From Nipponacmea schrenckii (Eukaryota > Mollusca > Gastropoda > Lottiidae): a stretch of DNA of 64,000 bases. How positions within the stretch are numbered: the first letter of the stretch is position 1; each line of letters starts with the position of its first letter. The translations under genes were made by a program, and so were the position numbers. Positions 48,774-61,008 of this stretch are shown piece after piece. The notes below the pieces were generated by a model, which was given only the letters and a program-made list of their open reading frames with translations, did not search any database and was not told where the DNA came from. The stretch lies in the NCBI GenBank assembly GCA_030562195.1, contig CM060203.1, forward strand, positions 13,954,534-14,018,533. Direction: 5' to 3'.

Positions 48774-51700
48774 ATAAGAGAACGAAAGAGAAAGAATAAT
48801 ATTGTGTGCAAATGCAAAAATTTGAATATTTTATGGAATGATTTTCTGAAGAATGAATTAACTAATTTCAGGGATTGTGAAGAGGTTTTCTAAACTTTTA
48901 TATGTATCAGGGACACTGATAACATCAAATTACACCATTCTTATTTTTAGACCAACATCTTTGGGTCTTGAACTTTCACTCATTTCTAAGCATTTTATGA
49001 AGTCTATCATGAAAACATTCTGTAATTGCATGAAAAATAAGAAGGAAGGATGGCCTAGATACAGAAAAATCTAGAAAACCTCTATCCAACCCTTTCAATG
49101 CTGACTACCTTTTCATTGCTAATGAAGTCTATTATGTTAAAAATTTTATTATATTAGGTTTAAATTTCCATGTTTATTTCTTTTTGTCAATGTTATTTCA
49201 TTCTTAAAAATCATTGTCTACTCTTGAAATCCTAAAATGATGCCAAAATTTTATTTGTGGCCATTTTACTCTTCAGACTATATTTTGATATTATATAGGC
49301 TTGCTTATGTGTAAAGCTTGTTATGTAATGATGCCTATTTCTGCCTACTTTTGAGGGCATAGTTATTGACACAGACTTTAGAGATAAGGTTAAATAGATA
49401 GTAAAGAAGTTTTATACATTTTTTATGTGTATTTGGAACACTGATTTAAACGATTTCAATTTTAAGTTAGACCTCACTGTATGAGCTATTGAAATATAAA
49501 TGGCTTTATTATTGTGGAATTGTAAGAACTACAGACATCTAACTATATAGATCAGGCAGATAGATGTAATCAGTGTCCCCATTACTATATGAGTTTAAGA
49601 AAATCATTTAGAATCCCTTAGGAGGTAGATATTTAGTCATCGCTAGGATATATATTGGTGAAACTACACAATATCTGCTTAATTATTTTATTATGCAAAC
49701 TATGCTCATAATATTTGACAACATGGAAATATTCAAAAAAATATAAAAATTAAAGTGTAGCTTTGTTAATATCTGCATCTTCCCAATGTCAAGCTATTCA
49801 AACTCTTTCTAATAAATGTACCTTGATTTTATTAAACACTTGACGCTAGTTTATAAATTCAATAATTTGATTGGATGCTAATACAGCTAGGTTGTCAAAG
49901 CTTTTGAAGATGTGATATCCAATGCTTAAGACTCTATATTTCTCTCATTATGTTTTTAGATATTCAAATGTAATTGTAATACTTATTTTAGCATAATGAA
50001 TATAGCTTAGAGCATATTGCTTGAAATGTTGACTGATATTGCAAATTATTTTTTATTCATTTGGACAGATTTTGGTCCGAAGATTCCGAAAAAATTTACA
50101 TTCTTTGGATTTCAAACCTTTTTATTAAAACATACATCTACAAGATGTGTTTTTATAAACCTCAGATCGGACATGACTAACAAATACAGTCAAATCAATG
50201 TCCCCTTTACAGTATGATCAAAAAAGCATTGTGCATTGCTGGTAATAAAACTCACTTATTAGAATGTATATTTATTTATTTTACCATTTGTTACAAATTT
50301 CTAGTGCTAAAGTTGCAATATAGTTATTTTTTCTTGCTCCTTTTTAAATCCTATTTTTTTTCTTCCTTTTGTTTTATAAACATTGTAAATTTAAAAGCTT
50401 ATAATATAATTATAATATAAAGTTTGATAATGCTCAATTTTTTTTTTTTTGGTATGTGTGTTTGCAAGATAAATGCTACTTAATTAAATTATGTAAATTT
50501 AGTCATAAAGATAATGATATGTATTTATTCAAATAGATTAGAATCTCTTCTCAAGCCTCTGAATTTAAATTTGTTCTTATCACTTTTTGTCTTTATGTGA
50601 ATAATATGGCATTTAGTTTTTAAAACAAGTCGAACTTTTTATTAAGGTTTTCTTGAGAGAGTTATCTTTCCTTTCTTTCACTGCTGGGCTAATATTGGGT
50701 ACAGATTATCCAGGAAAATACCCAGCCTAGACAGGCCATCTGATAGACAGGACTTGAGTTTTTAAACTGGACTTTAAGAACTTACTTTGCAGAACAAAAA
50801 CTACCGATATTCAGAAATGTAATTCAAAATAAATTGCTTAATTAGTAAAAAGATGATGCAGAATATTTAATAAGTTTGGTTTTTCACTAACCCTTTATGA
50901 TATTATGTATAGTTTACTTTTAAACCTTTTCAATAAACATTTTCATCTCAATGAACCTTTAATTATTTTTAACAAAAATTTATTAAAATTGAAAGAAACA
51001 AGTAAGAAATATAAAAATAAGTTGTATTTCATTATGTATAAATGTACAGTCTCGTTTTGTTTTGTTTTTGATCAGAAAAGAAAGTGAAAAACTACAATGT
51101 TAATATGTAAAATACCAGCTTATATATTTTGTACATAGACTTGATTTTTTTTGCATGTTTTTCTTTCTTTATGTATTGTAACTTAGAGACTATGCTTTAA
51201 ATTTGATATTTAAGATTATGAAGTGAAAAAAGACTTTATCTGGAATTTTGGGCTTTGTTTCAAGTAAAAAAAAAATTATGATAAAAATTTGTCATAAGTG
51301 TGAAATTGTACCTTACTTGTAAGGATATGTTGAATATGAACCCTGATTAAAAGTATTTTACTGTATTTAAACAATATTGTGAAACTTTTATTTTTTTTAT
51401 ATCTATGAATTGCGATTCTCAAATTTGACTAGAGTATGAAACAATTTTTTTGTTTTTTTGAGCATATAACAAAATCATTCATTATCACTAATGATCCATT
51501 AGGTTAGGAATAATTCTTTAAACAGAAATAGGGTTTTTTTTTTGTATCTGAATGTGCAAAAATGCCTTTGTTATATGCAGATATATGATTTGAAAACAGA
51601 TAAAACCAATTGTAACCAGCTGTAGTGAACATGTATTATATATGTCTGTACTGTTTTTAATTGTACTGTGTTTTGTTATTATTTTGTATTTTCTACTACT

Positions 51701-51930
51701 ATATATAATTTAGCCAAGCTTGTACAACTGCTAATTGTAATACAACAGAAATCTTCAATATCACGATTTTTTTTATTGGAAATTGGGCTAATAACCTGAG
51801 GTTTTTAATTGACCTATATAACAATGCAATGTCATGGAGTATGGAAGAGTTGCTGTGGGTTAATGAATCATCAACTCCATCCTCACAATTATCGAGTACC
51901 GGTCAATCAGAAATAAAATGAATTGAGTTT
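48774..51930 (+). other. DIP2 3' UTR and downstream AT-rich DNA
   Basis: There is no open frame of substance. Candidate AATAAA signals lie at 49811, 50244, 50828, 50930 and 51912, so the end of the transcript cannot be fixed from sequence. T-rich runs are frequent. Confidence 0.5.
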
Positions 51931-52443
51931 TACGCCTTACTGCGTAAGAAGACGGACAACGCCATACTGGGTGCAATGAGGGAAACGTTGCCAGTACAGC
52001 GGCATTAACCTACTATTTTTCTCAGTAAAAATTTCGGGTCCGTACCTTAAAAACACTGGCAGTTATAGCGCTCTTGGTGTGCGGGCGGCAAGCAGCCTAT
52101 AGGGTCCTATAGTGGCTTGTTGCATACTCCACGGTGCAGACCAAAACTTTGAACTGCTGCCGCTCCGATACTAGTGTTGATTAGTGGGCTGATGTAGAGG
52201 TCTCGGACTATGACCGCAGCCAAAAAGAGATCGAGAGACGATCTCATCCGGTGTCTACTCCCCAAGCTGCAACCGGGGGTGCCAGACCCAAGACCCAAAC
52301 TCATAGTGCTGTGGTCACCGAGACCCCGAAATCCTCCCGCTCATCAAACAAGGAGCAAAGGAAAAGGGACGGGGACAAAAGCAGTCTACTAGAAGAAAGC
52401 AAAAAATACAAGACCGGAAGTGACATCAGTGGACAGAAATAAA
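51930..52443 (+). mobile_element. 5' part of a non-LTR-type element (GC-richer leader and start of an ORF1-like frame)
   Basis: The base composition changes sharply at about 51930. An open frame running to the TAA at 52440 encodes a basic, Ser/Lys-rich peptide (SRSSNKEQRKRDGDKSSLLE). A second overlapping frame starts MTAAKKRSRDDLIRCLLPK at 52210. Low-complexity basic starts like this are common in ORF1 of LINEs. The frame stops six bases before the 1082-bp dimer. I infer that 51930-54648 is one internally deleted retroelement, 5' leader plus doubled 3' region plus poly(A). Confidence 0.5.
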
Positions 52444-52448
52444 ACTAA

Positions 52449-54605
52449 ACTAGAATTGCTTACAATTATGAACGTATTTCGAGAGCCTTAAAATATTATG
52501 TAGGCTAAATTTGCAATTACCTACATCTAGACAATATATTGAATATCATTTGACCTAGTTTTCAAAGTCATAAAATAATTAGGTCACACCTTCCGTAACG
52601 GTTAATGATGGCGAAAATATGAAAATTATCAATTTTTGCTGTCTTTAAGTACACTTATCTCTATGAATTTTTTAAGTAAGCCAAATTAAAAAATATCTAC
52701 TCGTAGACAATATATTGAATATTATTTGACCTAATTTTCAAGGTCATAGATTAAGTGGGTCACACCTTCCGTACCCGTTAAAGTGACCTAATTTTGAAAA
52801 AATCGAAATTTAAATAATTCGAAAGAAAAAACGAAATTTGAAAATCGGTCTCCAAGAAAAGGTAGATAATGATCCATTGTATCTATGTGCTAAATTTCAT
52901 CAAAATCGGTCTATCAGTAGTGTCTGAATTTCGGATTTAAGAATTGTAACGAAAATTCAAAATGGCGGCCGATATGGCAGCTTGACCTAATTATTTAGGT
53001 CAAATCAATTAATATTGACAAGTTATTTATAAAACAGTTTTCACTTTTCACCTAGCAGTTATAGACCGGAAGTTACGTAATTACGTCATTTGAGGCTAAA
53101 CCGGAAGTGGAATTTTTATTTTCACATTTTTTCAAAAATTATAAACATATGGCCTATCAACTGGTAAAGTTTCAAAATTTTACCATTTATATTAAAGGAG
53201 AAATCACGGTCTGAAATTTTTGCCGATGACCCTTGAATATTGAATTGCAAATCGTGGGTAAAATATTTAGCCTAATTGCATAAAACCTATAATTGTTAGT
53301 TGACAAATACATTGAAGTTTTCAAATCTGAAAATCCGGTCAAAATCGAACTGAAAATAAACTTGCTACAGCAAAAAAACCTGAACATCCGGTTCTCACTT
53401 CCTGTCAGAGATAGAACTTCCGGTTTTGTTTTATTTGATAATAGAAATCATTCTAAGATCAACTGTAGATTTAGAATTTCTGCACCTTTTACCAGTTTGT
53501 CTGCAAACTCATCCAAGAATTACAAAAAAAACTAGAATTGCTTACAATTATGAACGTATTTCGAGAGCCTTAAAATATTATGTAGGCTAAATTTGCAATT
53601 ACCTACATCTAGACAATATATTGAATATCATTTGACCTAGTTTTCAAAGTCATAAAATAATTAGGTCACACCTTCCGTAACGGTTAATGATGGCGAAAAT
53701 ATGAAAATTATCAATTTTTGCTGTCTTTAAGTACACTTAACTCTATGAATTTTTTAAGTAAGCCAAATTAAAAAATATCTACTTGTAGACAATATATTGA
53801 ATATTATTTGACCTAATTTTCAAGGTCATAGATTAAGTGGGTCACACCTTCCGTACCCGTTAAAGTGACCTAATTTTGAAAAAATCGAAATTTAAATAAT
53901 TCGAAAGAAAATACGAAATTCGAAAATCGGTCTCCAAGAAAAGGTAGATAATGATCCATTGTATCTATGTGCTAAATTTCATCAAAATCGGTCTATCAGT
54001 AGTGTCTGAATTTCGGATTTAAGAATTGTAACGAAAATTCAAAATGGCGGCCGATATGGCAGCTTGACCTAATTATTTAGGTCAAATCAATTACTATTGA
54101 CAAGTTATTTATAAAACAGTTTTCACTTTTCACCTAGCAGTTATAGACCGGAAGTTACGTAATTACGTCATTTGAGGCTAAACCGGAAGTGGAATTTTTA
54201 TTTTCACATTTTTTCAAAAAATTTTAAACATATCGCCTATCAACTGGTAAAGTTTCAAAATTTTACCATTTATATTAAAGGAGAAATCACGGTCTGAAAT
54301 TTTTGCCGATGACCCTTGAATATTGAATTGCAAATCGTGGGTAAAATATTTAGCCTAATTGCATAAAACCTATAATTGTTAGTTGACAAATACATTGAAG
54401 TTTTCAAATCTGAAAATCCGGTCAAAATCGAACTGAAAATAAACTTGCTAAAGCAAAAAAACCTGAACTTCCGGTTCTCACTTCCTGTCAGAGATAGAAC
54501 TTCCGGTTTTGTTTTATTTGATAATAGAAATCATTCTAAGATCAACTGTAGATTTAGAATTTCTGCACCTTTTACCAGTTTGTCTGCAAACTCATCCAAG
54601 AATTA

Positions 54606-54640
<35 letters not shown>

Positions 54641-54648
54641 ATCCGAAC
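52449..54648 (+). repeat. 1082-bp head-to-tail dimer ending in a 42-base poly(A)
   Basis: Copy 1 is 52449-53530 and copy 2 is 53531-54606, followed by A42 (54607-54648). I count about ten differences between copies. Copy 1 ends in seven As directly joined to copy 2, so each unit ends in an A tract. Inside each unit a 95-bp segment is itself repeated after about 173 bp (AGACAATATATTGAATAT(C/T)AT to CACACCTTCCGTA). ACCGGAAGT-type motifs recur. No long open frame. It looks like a retroposed dimer or a LINE 3' region duplicated before or during integration. Confidence 0.9.
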
Positions 54649-54781
54649 GATTACAATACGTTTTCGCCAAAGTCGAAATACGTAAAAAATAGAAACTAGA
54701 ACCGTTAGACGGTACCAAGGCAGTGCGCGTCCCTTCTATTGCATGGGTGAAACTTTGCATATATAATATCCAATTCCATAA

Positions 54782-56000
54782 TAATAACTAGACCTGTTTG
54801 TAATAATTGTGCAGCTTCCGAGATATTTAGAATTTGTTATATCTCCTGGCTGTCATTTAAAATAGAACGTAACCACGCCTACTCAGTATGACTTGTTTTG
54901 ATTGGTTGCGATACTTAAACTGGAAATGTCAAAATTTGTCTTGACCAAACATAAGAAATTAACACAATTTGACTTTATGACCTGTTACATTATCTTCTTA
55001 ACTCTTCTTGTAACATTTATATCTATTTAATAGTGTGTAAAACAAAACGTCGAAAAAACAAATTTGTGGTCTAAGGGACATAACACCTTATTTGAGATTA
55101 CAAATTGATCTCGGATTAAATTAACTTTCCAGATCGTTGATACTTTTAATTTGTTTATTTATTTATTTATCAATTTTAATTTAGGTGTAGTAGGAACATT
55201 AGATCCTGCAATTTGTGGCAAGTTGCCATGGTATAACATAGAGCCATCAAATTAACAGCGCGGCTTTACATCTTTAAGAGAGTATTTTATAGAGTTCCGT
55301 CCCTTATACCACTAGTCCTCTCAACTGTACATTATTTTTGCTTAAGAGAATGTCATTTAAAATTCTAAAGGTTGTCATTTCCTTCCAAATATTCCATATC
55401 ATACATCGCCCACACCGAGAAATGAAGAATCATTCCTTTTATTTAAGATATATAATATCTTTGAATCATTTTAACTGGATTAATTTTTAATCGTAAAAAA
55501 ATCAAAATCAAAATAACAATTCAAAAATCGGTTTCCATATATATTTCGGCAATAGATTCTTTATACATGTACATCAAAATAACACAAATTGAATTATCTT
55601 CCGAGACCCTATTTCGATTTTAAAAAAAAATACACAGTTAGTATAGAAGAAATTACAAAATTTGCAAATTTAAAACGTGCAATTTTGATCAAATATCAAG
55701 TGTTATACACCATTGGAAAGAATAACTAGACCTGTTTGTAACAGTTCTGCAGCTTTCGAGCTATTTAGAATTTGTTGGTCTCCTGGCTGTCATTTAAGGA
55801 TAGAATGTAGATTGATTTTGCGATTATTGGGAGAGATGATTTATTGATGATTTAACACGTGATATTTGAGTTTGTTTATAGACTGGCAATCATTAAGGTT
55901 TGTGATGTAAAAATATCTGGGCTTAACCACACCCACAAAGTCCATTGACTTGTTTTGGAAACTTCAACTGGAAATGTCAAAATTTGTGAATTGACCGTTT
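54782..56000 (+). repeat. Diverged direct repeats, two copies about 940 bp apart
   Basis: 54782-54960 and 55721-55995 share AATAACTAGACCTGTTTGTA, TTTAGAATTTGTT, TCTCCTGGCTGTCATTTAA, then AC(G/A)CC(T/C)AC and AACTGGAAATGTCAAAATTT. The order is the same but the spacing differs; copy 2 carries about 80 extra bases. The DNA between (54961-55720) shows nothing else recognisable. Confidence 0.75.
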
Positions 56001-56106
56001 TATAGGAAAAATTCGCAATTTTTAAATGCCGATAAACCGAAAGTTTACATTTTGCTATAAAGCTTAATATGTCATTGGATAGAACTATCACATATGTACA
56101 GGTATA

Positions 56107-56606
56107 NNNNNNNNNNNNNNNNNNNNNNNNNNNNNNNNNNNNNNNNNNNNNNNNNNNNNNNNNNNNNNNNNNNNNNNNNNNNNNNNNNNNNNNNNNNNNN
56201 NNNNNNNNNNNNNNNNNNNNNNNNNNNNNNNNNNNNNNNNNNNNNNNNNNNNNNNNNNNNNNNNNNNNNNNNNNNNNNNNNNNNNNNNNNNNNNNNNNNN
56301 NNNNNNNNNNNNNNNNNNNNNNNNNNNNNNNNNNNNNNNNNNNNNNNNNNNNNNNNNNNNNNNNNNNNNNNNNNNNNNNNNNNNNNNNNNNNNNNNNNNN
56401 NNNNNNNNNNNNNNNNNNNNNNNNNNNNNNNNNNNNNNNNNNNNNNNNNNNNNNNNNNNNNNNNNNNNNNNNNNNNNNNNNNNNNNNNNNNNNNNNNNNN
56501 NNNNNNNNNNNNNNNNNNNNNNNNNNNNNNNNNNNNNNNNNNNNNNNNNNNNNNNNNNNNNNNNNNNNNNNNNNNNNNNNNNNNNNNNNNNNNNNNNNNN
56601 NNNNNN
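56107..56606. other. Assembly gap, exactly 500 N
   Basis: A round-number run of N marks a scaffold join of unknown true length. Order and distance across it should not be trusted. The right border starts within repeat sequence. Confidence 0.99.
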
Positions 56607-56640
56607 CCACTTCCGTTTGGGCATGCGCATATCGTATTTT

Positions 56641-56854
56641 CAATTGTAGACTTTGTCAACAGGACACAAAATTTTCAGACTGACTGGAGACCAGCCGCGT
56701 ACAGCACGGAAAAAAAATGAAAAGTGAAATTTTTTGTTTGAGGTATATTTCAAGGTATTTTGCGATTTTCTTGGAGCTTGAGTATTTCTGAGGACTGTTC
56801 AAATGAAACAAAGGCCCAAAACGACCCATAAAAATCGAGCCTGGTCCCCTTTAA
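56641..56854 (+). repeat. Interspersed repeat family A, copy 2
   Basis: Same 214 bp and orientation as 25759-25972. It begins 34 bp right of the assembly gap, which suggests the gap exists because of repeat content. Confidence 0.9.
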
Positions 56855-59800
56855 ATGGAGGTCGCGTCAACTATAAATTAAATTATCATTCAGTACAATC
56901 AATTAAAATAAAAAACTATCATTATGATAACTTGTGTCGTTATTACATACCTACACCCCGTTCCTCCACAGCCCTTTTCGAATGTAAATAACATTAATAG
57001 CTTAAAGGTAGTAAATAACTGGTCAACATCCTAATCAAAAACAGACATTGAAATCCATGACCTCATTTACAAAGGTCAGTGAAAGTATTGTTAAAATCTA
57101 GCCTCATGTGACAAGAACACCAAGAAAATTAATTAACTCGTGGTAAGAGTAGGTAGAAAAGGAATTTCTTAACCGAATCATATCATTTAATATTCATAAC
57201 ATGTCTTCTGAGCTATTGTGGAGTTGGAACAGTGACAATTCTTCCTTTATTAAGCACCTCTATTTCACATGACCACTATTGTCCAAACATTATAGTAAAT
57301 GTGAATATTCACAGTCTACACACGAAATGTTTATTTTTAAAAATTATGAGGAAAAAGTCACATTAAATCACATCATTTATTACAAAGATGTCACAGTGGA
57401 GTCGCGTGTAAAAAGCGAACTGTGCTTAACTCTGATACGAAAGTACTAGAAATACTAAAAGGAGTAACGTCTAGTGCAAGTACTACGTGGATTTCCCAAA
57501 AGGCTTATGTTGATGCCATAACCCATTTCCGTCATTCCCTTGGTCTAGAAAAAGTACGACGTTAGATTAATTTTCAGTTCTGGCTATGGCTGACCTCTGC
57601 AAATGAGGAATAGTGTAAAGTGACCCAACACCTACAATTACCAGCAAGGCTCAACCTTACACTAGTTGACTCGATATTATTAACACCAGAATGTCTGTAT
57701 AGGGTGCTATAATTTACACTGAATCAATTCAGCACCTTCTCTAAACAACTTTCTTGCTGTGTCAGTTCAATAGCTAATAGATACCTAGATAACATAACAC
57801 CTGCATTATCACTTTTATAATGGAGTCTTCGTAACTCAGTGTTGGTTGATGTTGGGTTCATTCGTTACTTCTCACTAAACTTACAACATTGTGTACACAT
57901 AAGTAACAAATATAATTTAAAATTCTACAGAGTATTCTTAGCCTGACCTTACTAAAATTTACATCAAATTAAAAGAAGTAATAGACCATTTTGGAAAATG
58001 GCAAAGTCGCATACCAGCCTTCAAGTGATTGAATGCAAACTTCGAAAAAAGAAATAAACGAGATTTTGCTTCGTTCGGATTTGCAAGGGTCAAAATAATG
58101 AGCGGTAAACGGGATGATGTGGCAAAAATGCTACTGCAGTAAAAATCTATAACGTCTTATAGAACTAGATAGAACTAGAACTTGAAACTACTCAAAACTC
58201 TATATAGTCGGAAAGGAACCTATCGGTCGACTCTCCAGCCTGTATTGGATAAGACTTTCAGTGAGGGCTCTCAGACACCTGCTCTTGATAATTTTGAAAT
58301 GGAGACGACAAGAAAGCTTGTTGTCAAATGTATGTCTCAATCAAGATTTAGCTTTTGATCTTGGTGCAATCTTCTTCGATGACGGACGATCTGTTGTCCA
58401 TTGCTGTAGGTTGTTTAAGGAATTCTGCAACTGAATTATAGAACCAGTTAACAAAATTCATCAATATACAGAGATTCCCATTGAAGGTTATAACTCATGG
58501 TGCCAAACGAGCCTTTTATTGATCATTCGATTTATGGTTTTACAAATGCAGCTGGTTAATTCCATTATGGCGGTAATTAATAGAAATCGTAGGAACTCTA
58601 CCGTTTTTAAGATTTGGTATTATGCTTGCAAGCCATCCGAAACTATCGCGTCGTTCTTACGTGAAAGAAATAACAGACCCGAACCTAATTGAAGTCCAAA
58701 TTAAATTACAACATCAGACTAAATCGGTGGAATGATTCAAAGGGTCATGATATTTTCTGGTATATAAAAAACGTCCAAAATCTGATTATACATATTTAAA
58801 AAGTTTTTTTCATGTTGGATAAGGAAGATGTTTCTGAGAAAGACTCTCCGGAAAATAACCTGTTTAAGGTAAACGATCATCGCGATGAGTTTATTGAATC
58901 TGTGAAAGCGAAATTGATATTATTATTTTTTCTTTTTGATGGAACCACAGCTTTATCATCTCGTATTGTTCTCAAACTATTAAGATTTTGTTGTACCCAC
59001 CAACGCATATTTTATCCTCAAACTATGAATAAAGAGAGCCGGAGATATCCGTCACTGATATCGAACATATATGAGGACCGTGGGAATAGAAGAAGCTTAT
59101 TGAACACCTAGCCAATCAAACTTATTTCCGAAAAGTGTGATGTATCACCACGACTCAGGCACGTATAAAGAAAATCTCGTTTGTTATCGCGTGACTTCGT
59201 GATATAATTTATATCTGGAGATTAAAATCTAAATTTTATTAAACGTTTCAGATTAATATTACGGTTATGTTTTAAGTAATCTATATAACGGTATAAAATT
59301 AAATTTGGGATGTTAGCTAGCAGTCCACAAGTGTAACTATTCAGAGCATCTACAGTGTAGTTTATAAGTTTATCACGCTGTATGTCGCGATCAGCTTAGT
59401 GTCACTTAAGTCGATTCAAGGAACAATATATATCACTTAAATTCAGCTTTTAAAATCAACTGAACCTCTGAATTGAATCTTGTAATTCTTCTCCCTGCGC
59501 TGACTTCCTTATCTAAAAGGCCAAAATGTAAAACCAGATATAAAAGAATAACGTTCAAGTTTGGCAACGAATGTTTTACAGGGATTCTTCTGTTTCTTCA
59601 TGACACTGATTAATATACTATCATATCAACGATTCTTGAGAACGTTAATCGTATGTTCATCATATTACATAGTATCACTTTTAAGGCAACCACGATGACT
59701 TCGTCTTTTGTGATCATCGGGCATTTTTTTACCAATATTCTCTTTGGAGTAATATATTCTATACGTGCAATAATAATAATATAATAGGATAATGGGATAG

Positions 59801-61008
59801 AAAGCAAATTACATTATTAGTTGTGTTATTCCCTAAAAGGGGTTAAATACACTACACCCTGTCTCAAATAGGGTGGTCTGAAAAGAAGAGTCTGACTTAT
59901 CACTACAGAAACCATTGCATATTTTACAAGCATTAATCTTATTCCATCCTGATGCTAGTAAATTAGTCCCGTGATAATAGTTTAATAATGAATTAATCAC
60001 AGACAATCTAATTCCACTGGGCAATATATACTGCTTATATATAGCATTCAACTGGATTTAAAAAATATTCTTGTGACTGAACTCAGTTGTTTCAGATCGG
60101 CAGCGATTACCACTGCACTGTATTTCGGAAATGCAAATAACAACCACACAATTTGGAATCACTAGCTCTTAATAACTTAACCTTCCAATTTAAAACCATT
60201 TCTATAACTTTAAGCGTGATTTGAAGGTTTTGTTGAAATATGATAGAAATTTCGACTAAATGGCTTAGAACAAAGTTCATGTTTCTATCATGTAAGAACC
60301 ATAGGTAGTGTCGTGGTGGGACTAAAGGGGAATGACCGATTACCAGTCAAACTATCGACCCGAAGCCCTTTTTCAAGTGTAAATATATTACCAGACTCCA
60401 ACATAAATTTAAATGTATATTTAAAGGATAAAACATAAAACTTTAATACAATTTTTTAAAGCTAGCAAAAAAAAAAAAAAAAAAAAAAAGAAACGAAGTA
60501 AAAAATAATATAAGCTGTAAAATAAGTGGCAGAGGTGGCAGTAAATAGCTGTGAATTACAATTATTGTTTGAATTTCCAGTTTCCATTTTAATAAATACA
60601 GGTCTTAGTTGGTTTTGTTTAGGAAACTAATTCGTTTCTTTAAAATAAAAGTTTCTTATTTACACGACAAATAAAGTATCGTTCCAGCACGAACTATGTA
60701 TCAGATCTACATTTTGAACGATAGTACAGTTGTCAATCTGATTTAAATAAGTATGCTTCTTGATATGGCCATCAAATGGTTTCATCAAATAGTATTCCAC
60801 AAGTACAATGAAACACCTAATAAAGGGAAGTAACTATTTTTACAGACAAAATGTGATCAACATATCCATGTATGGCATTCTTTATGCTATATTGCAAGAA
60901 TGTTTCTCTATGACTGTTTTGGTCTTTTAAGACAATTGATGTGTTAAATATAAGATAAAGTAAGAAGCGATGTGGTCTAAAAAACAAATACAAATATACA
61001 CACACAGT
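56855..61008. other. Region without a confident gene; three short coding-like fragments
   Basis: Three plus-strand frames look less random than their surroundings but match no family I know. The first, about 57411-57565, ends ASTTWISQKAYVDAITHFRH and so on to a TAG. The second, about 58182-58363, contains VLDKTFSEGSQTPALDNFEM. The third, at 58812-59108, starts MLDKEDVSEKDSPENNLFK and has a GTAAAC donor candidate right after that peptide. They may be exons, or remains of one dead transposon protein. A 22-base A run interrupted by G lies at 60468-60489. The rest shows nothing. Confidence 0.3.

Noticed and set aside
55876..56720. Open frames of 180-255 codons on both strands
   Set aside because: They run through the 500-N gap and consist mainly of unknown residues.
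58812..59108. Confident 99-aa gene
   Set aside because: No family resemblance and a likely splice donor inside; kept only as a weak fragment.
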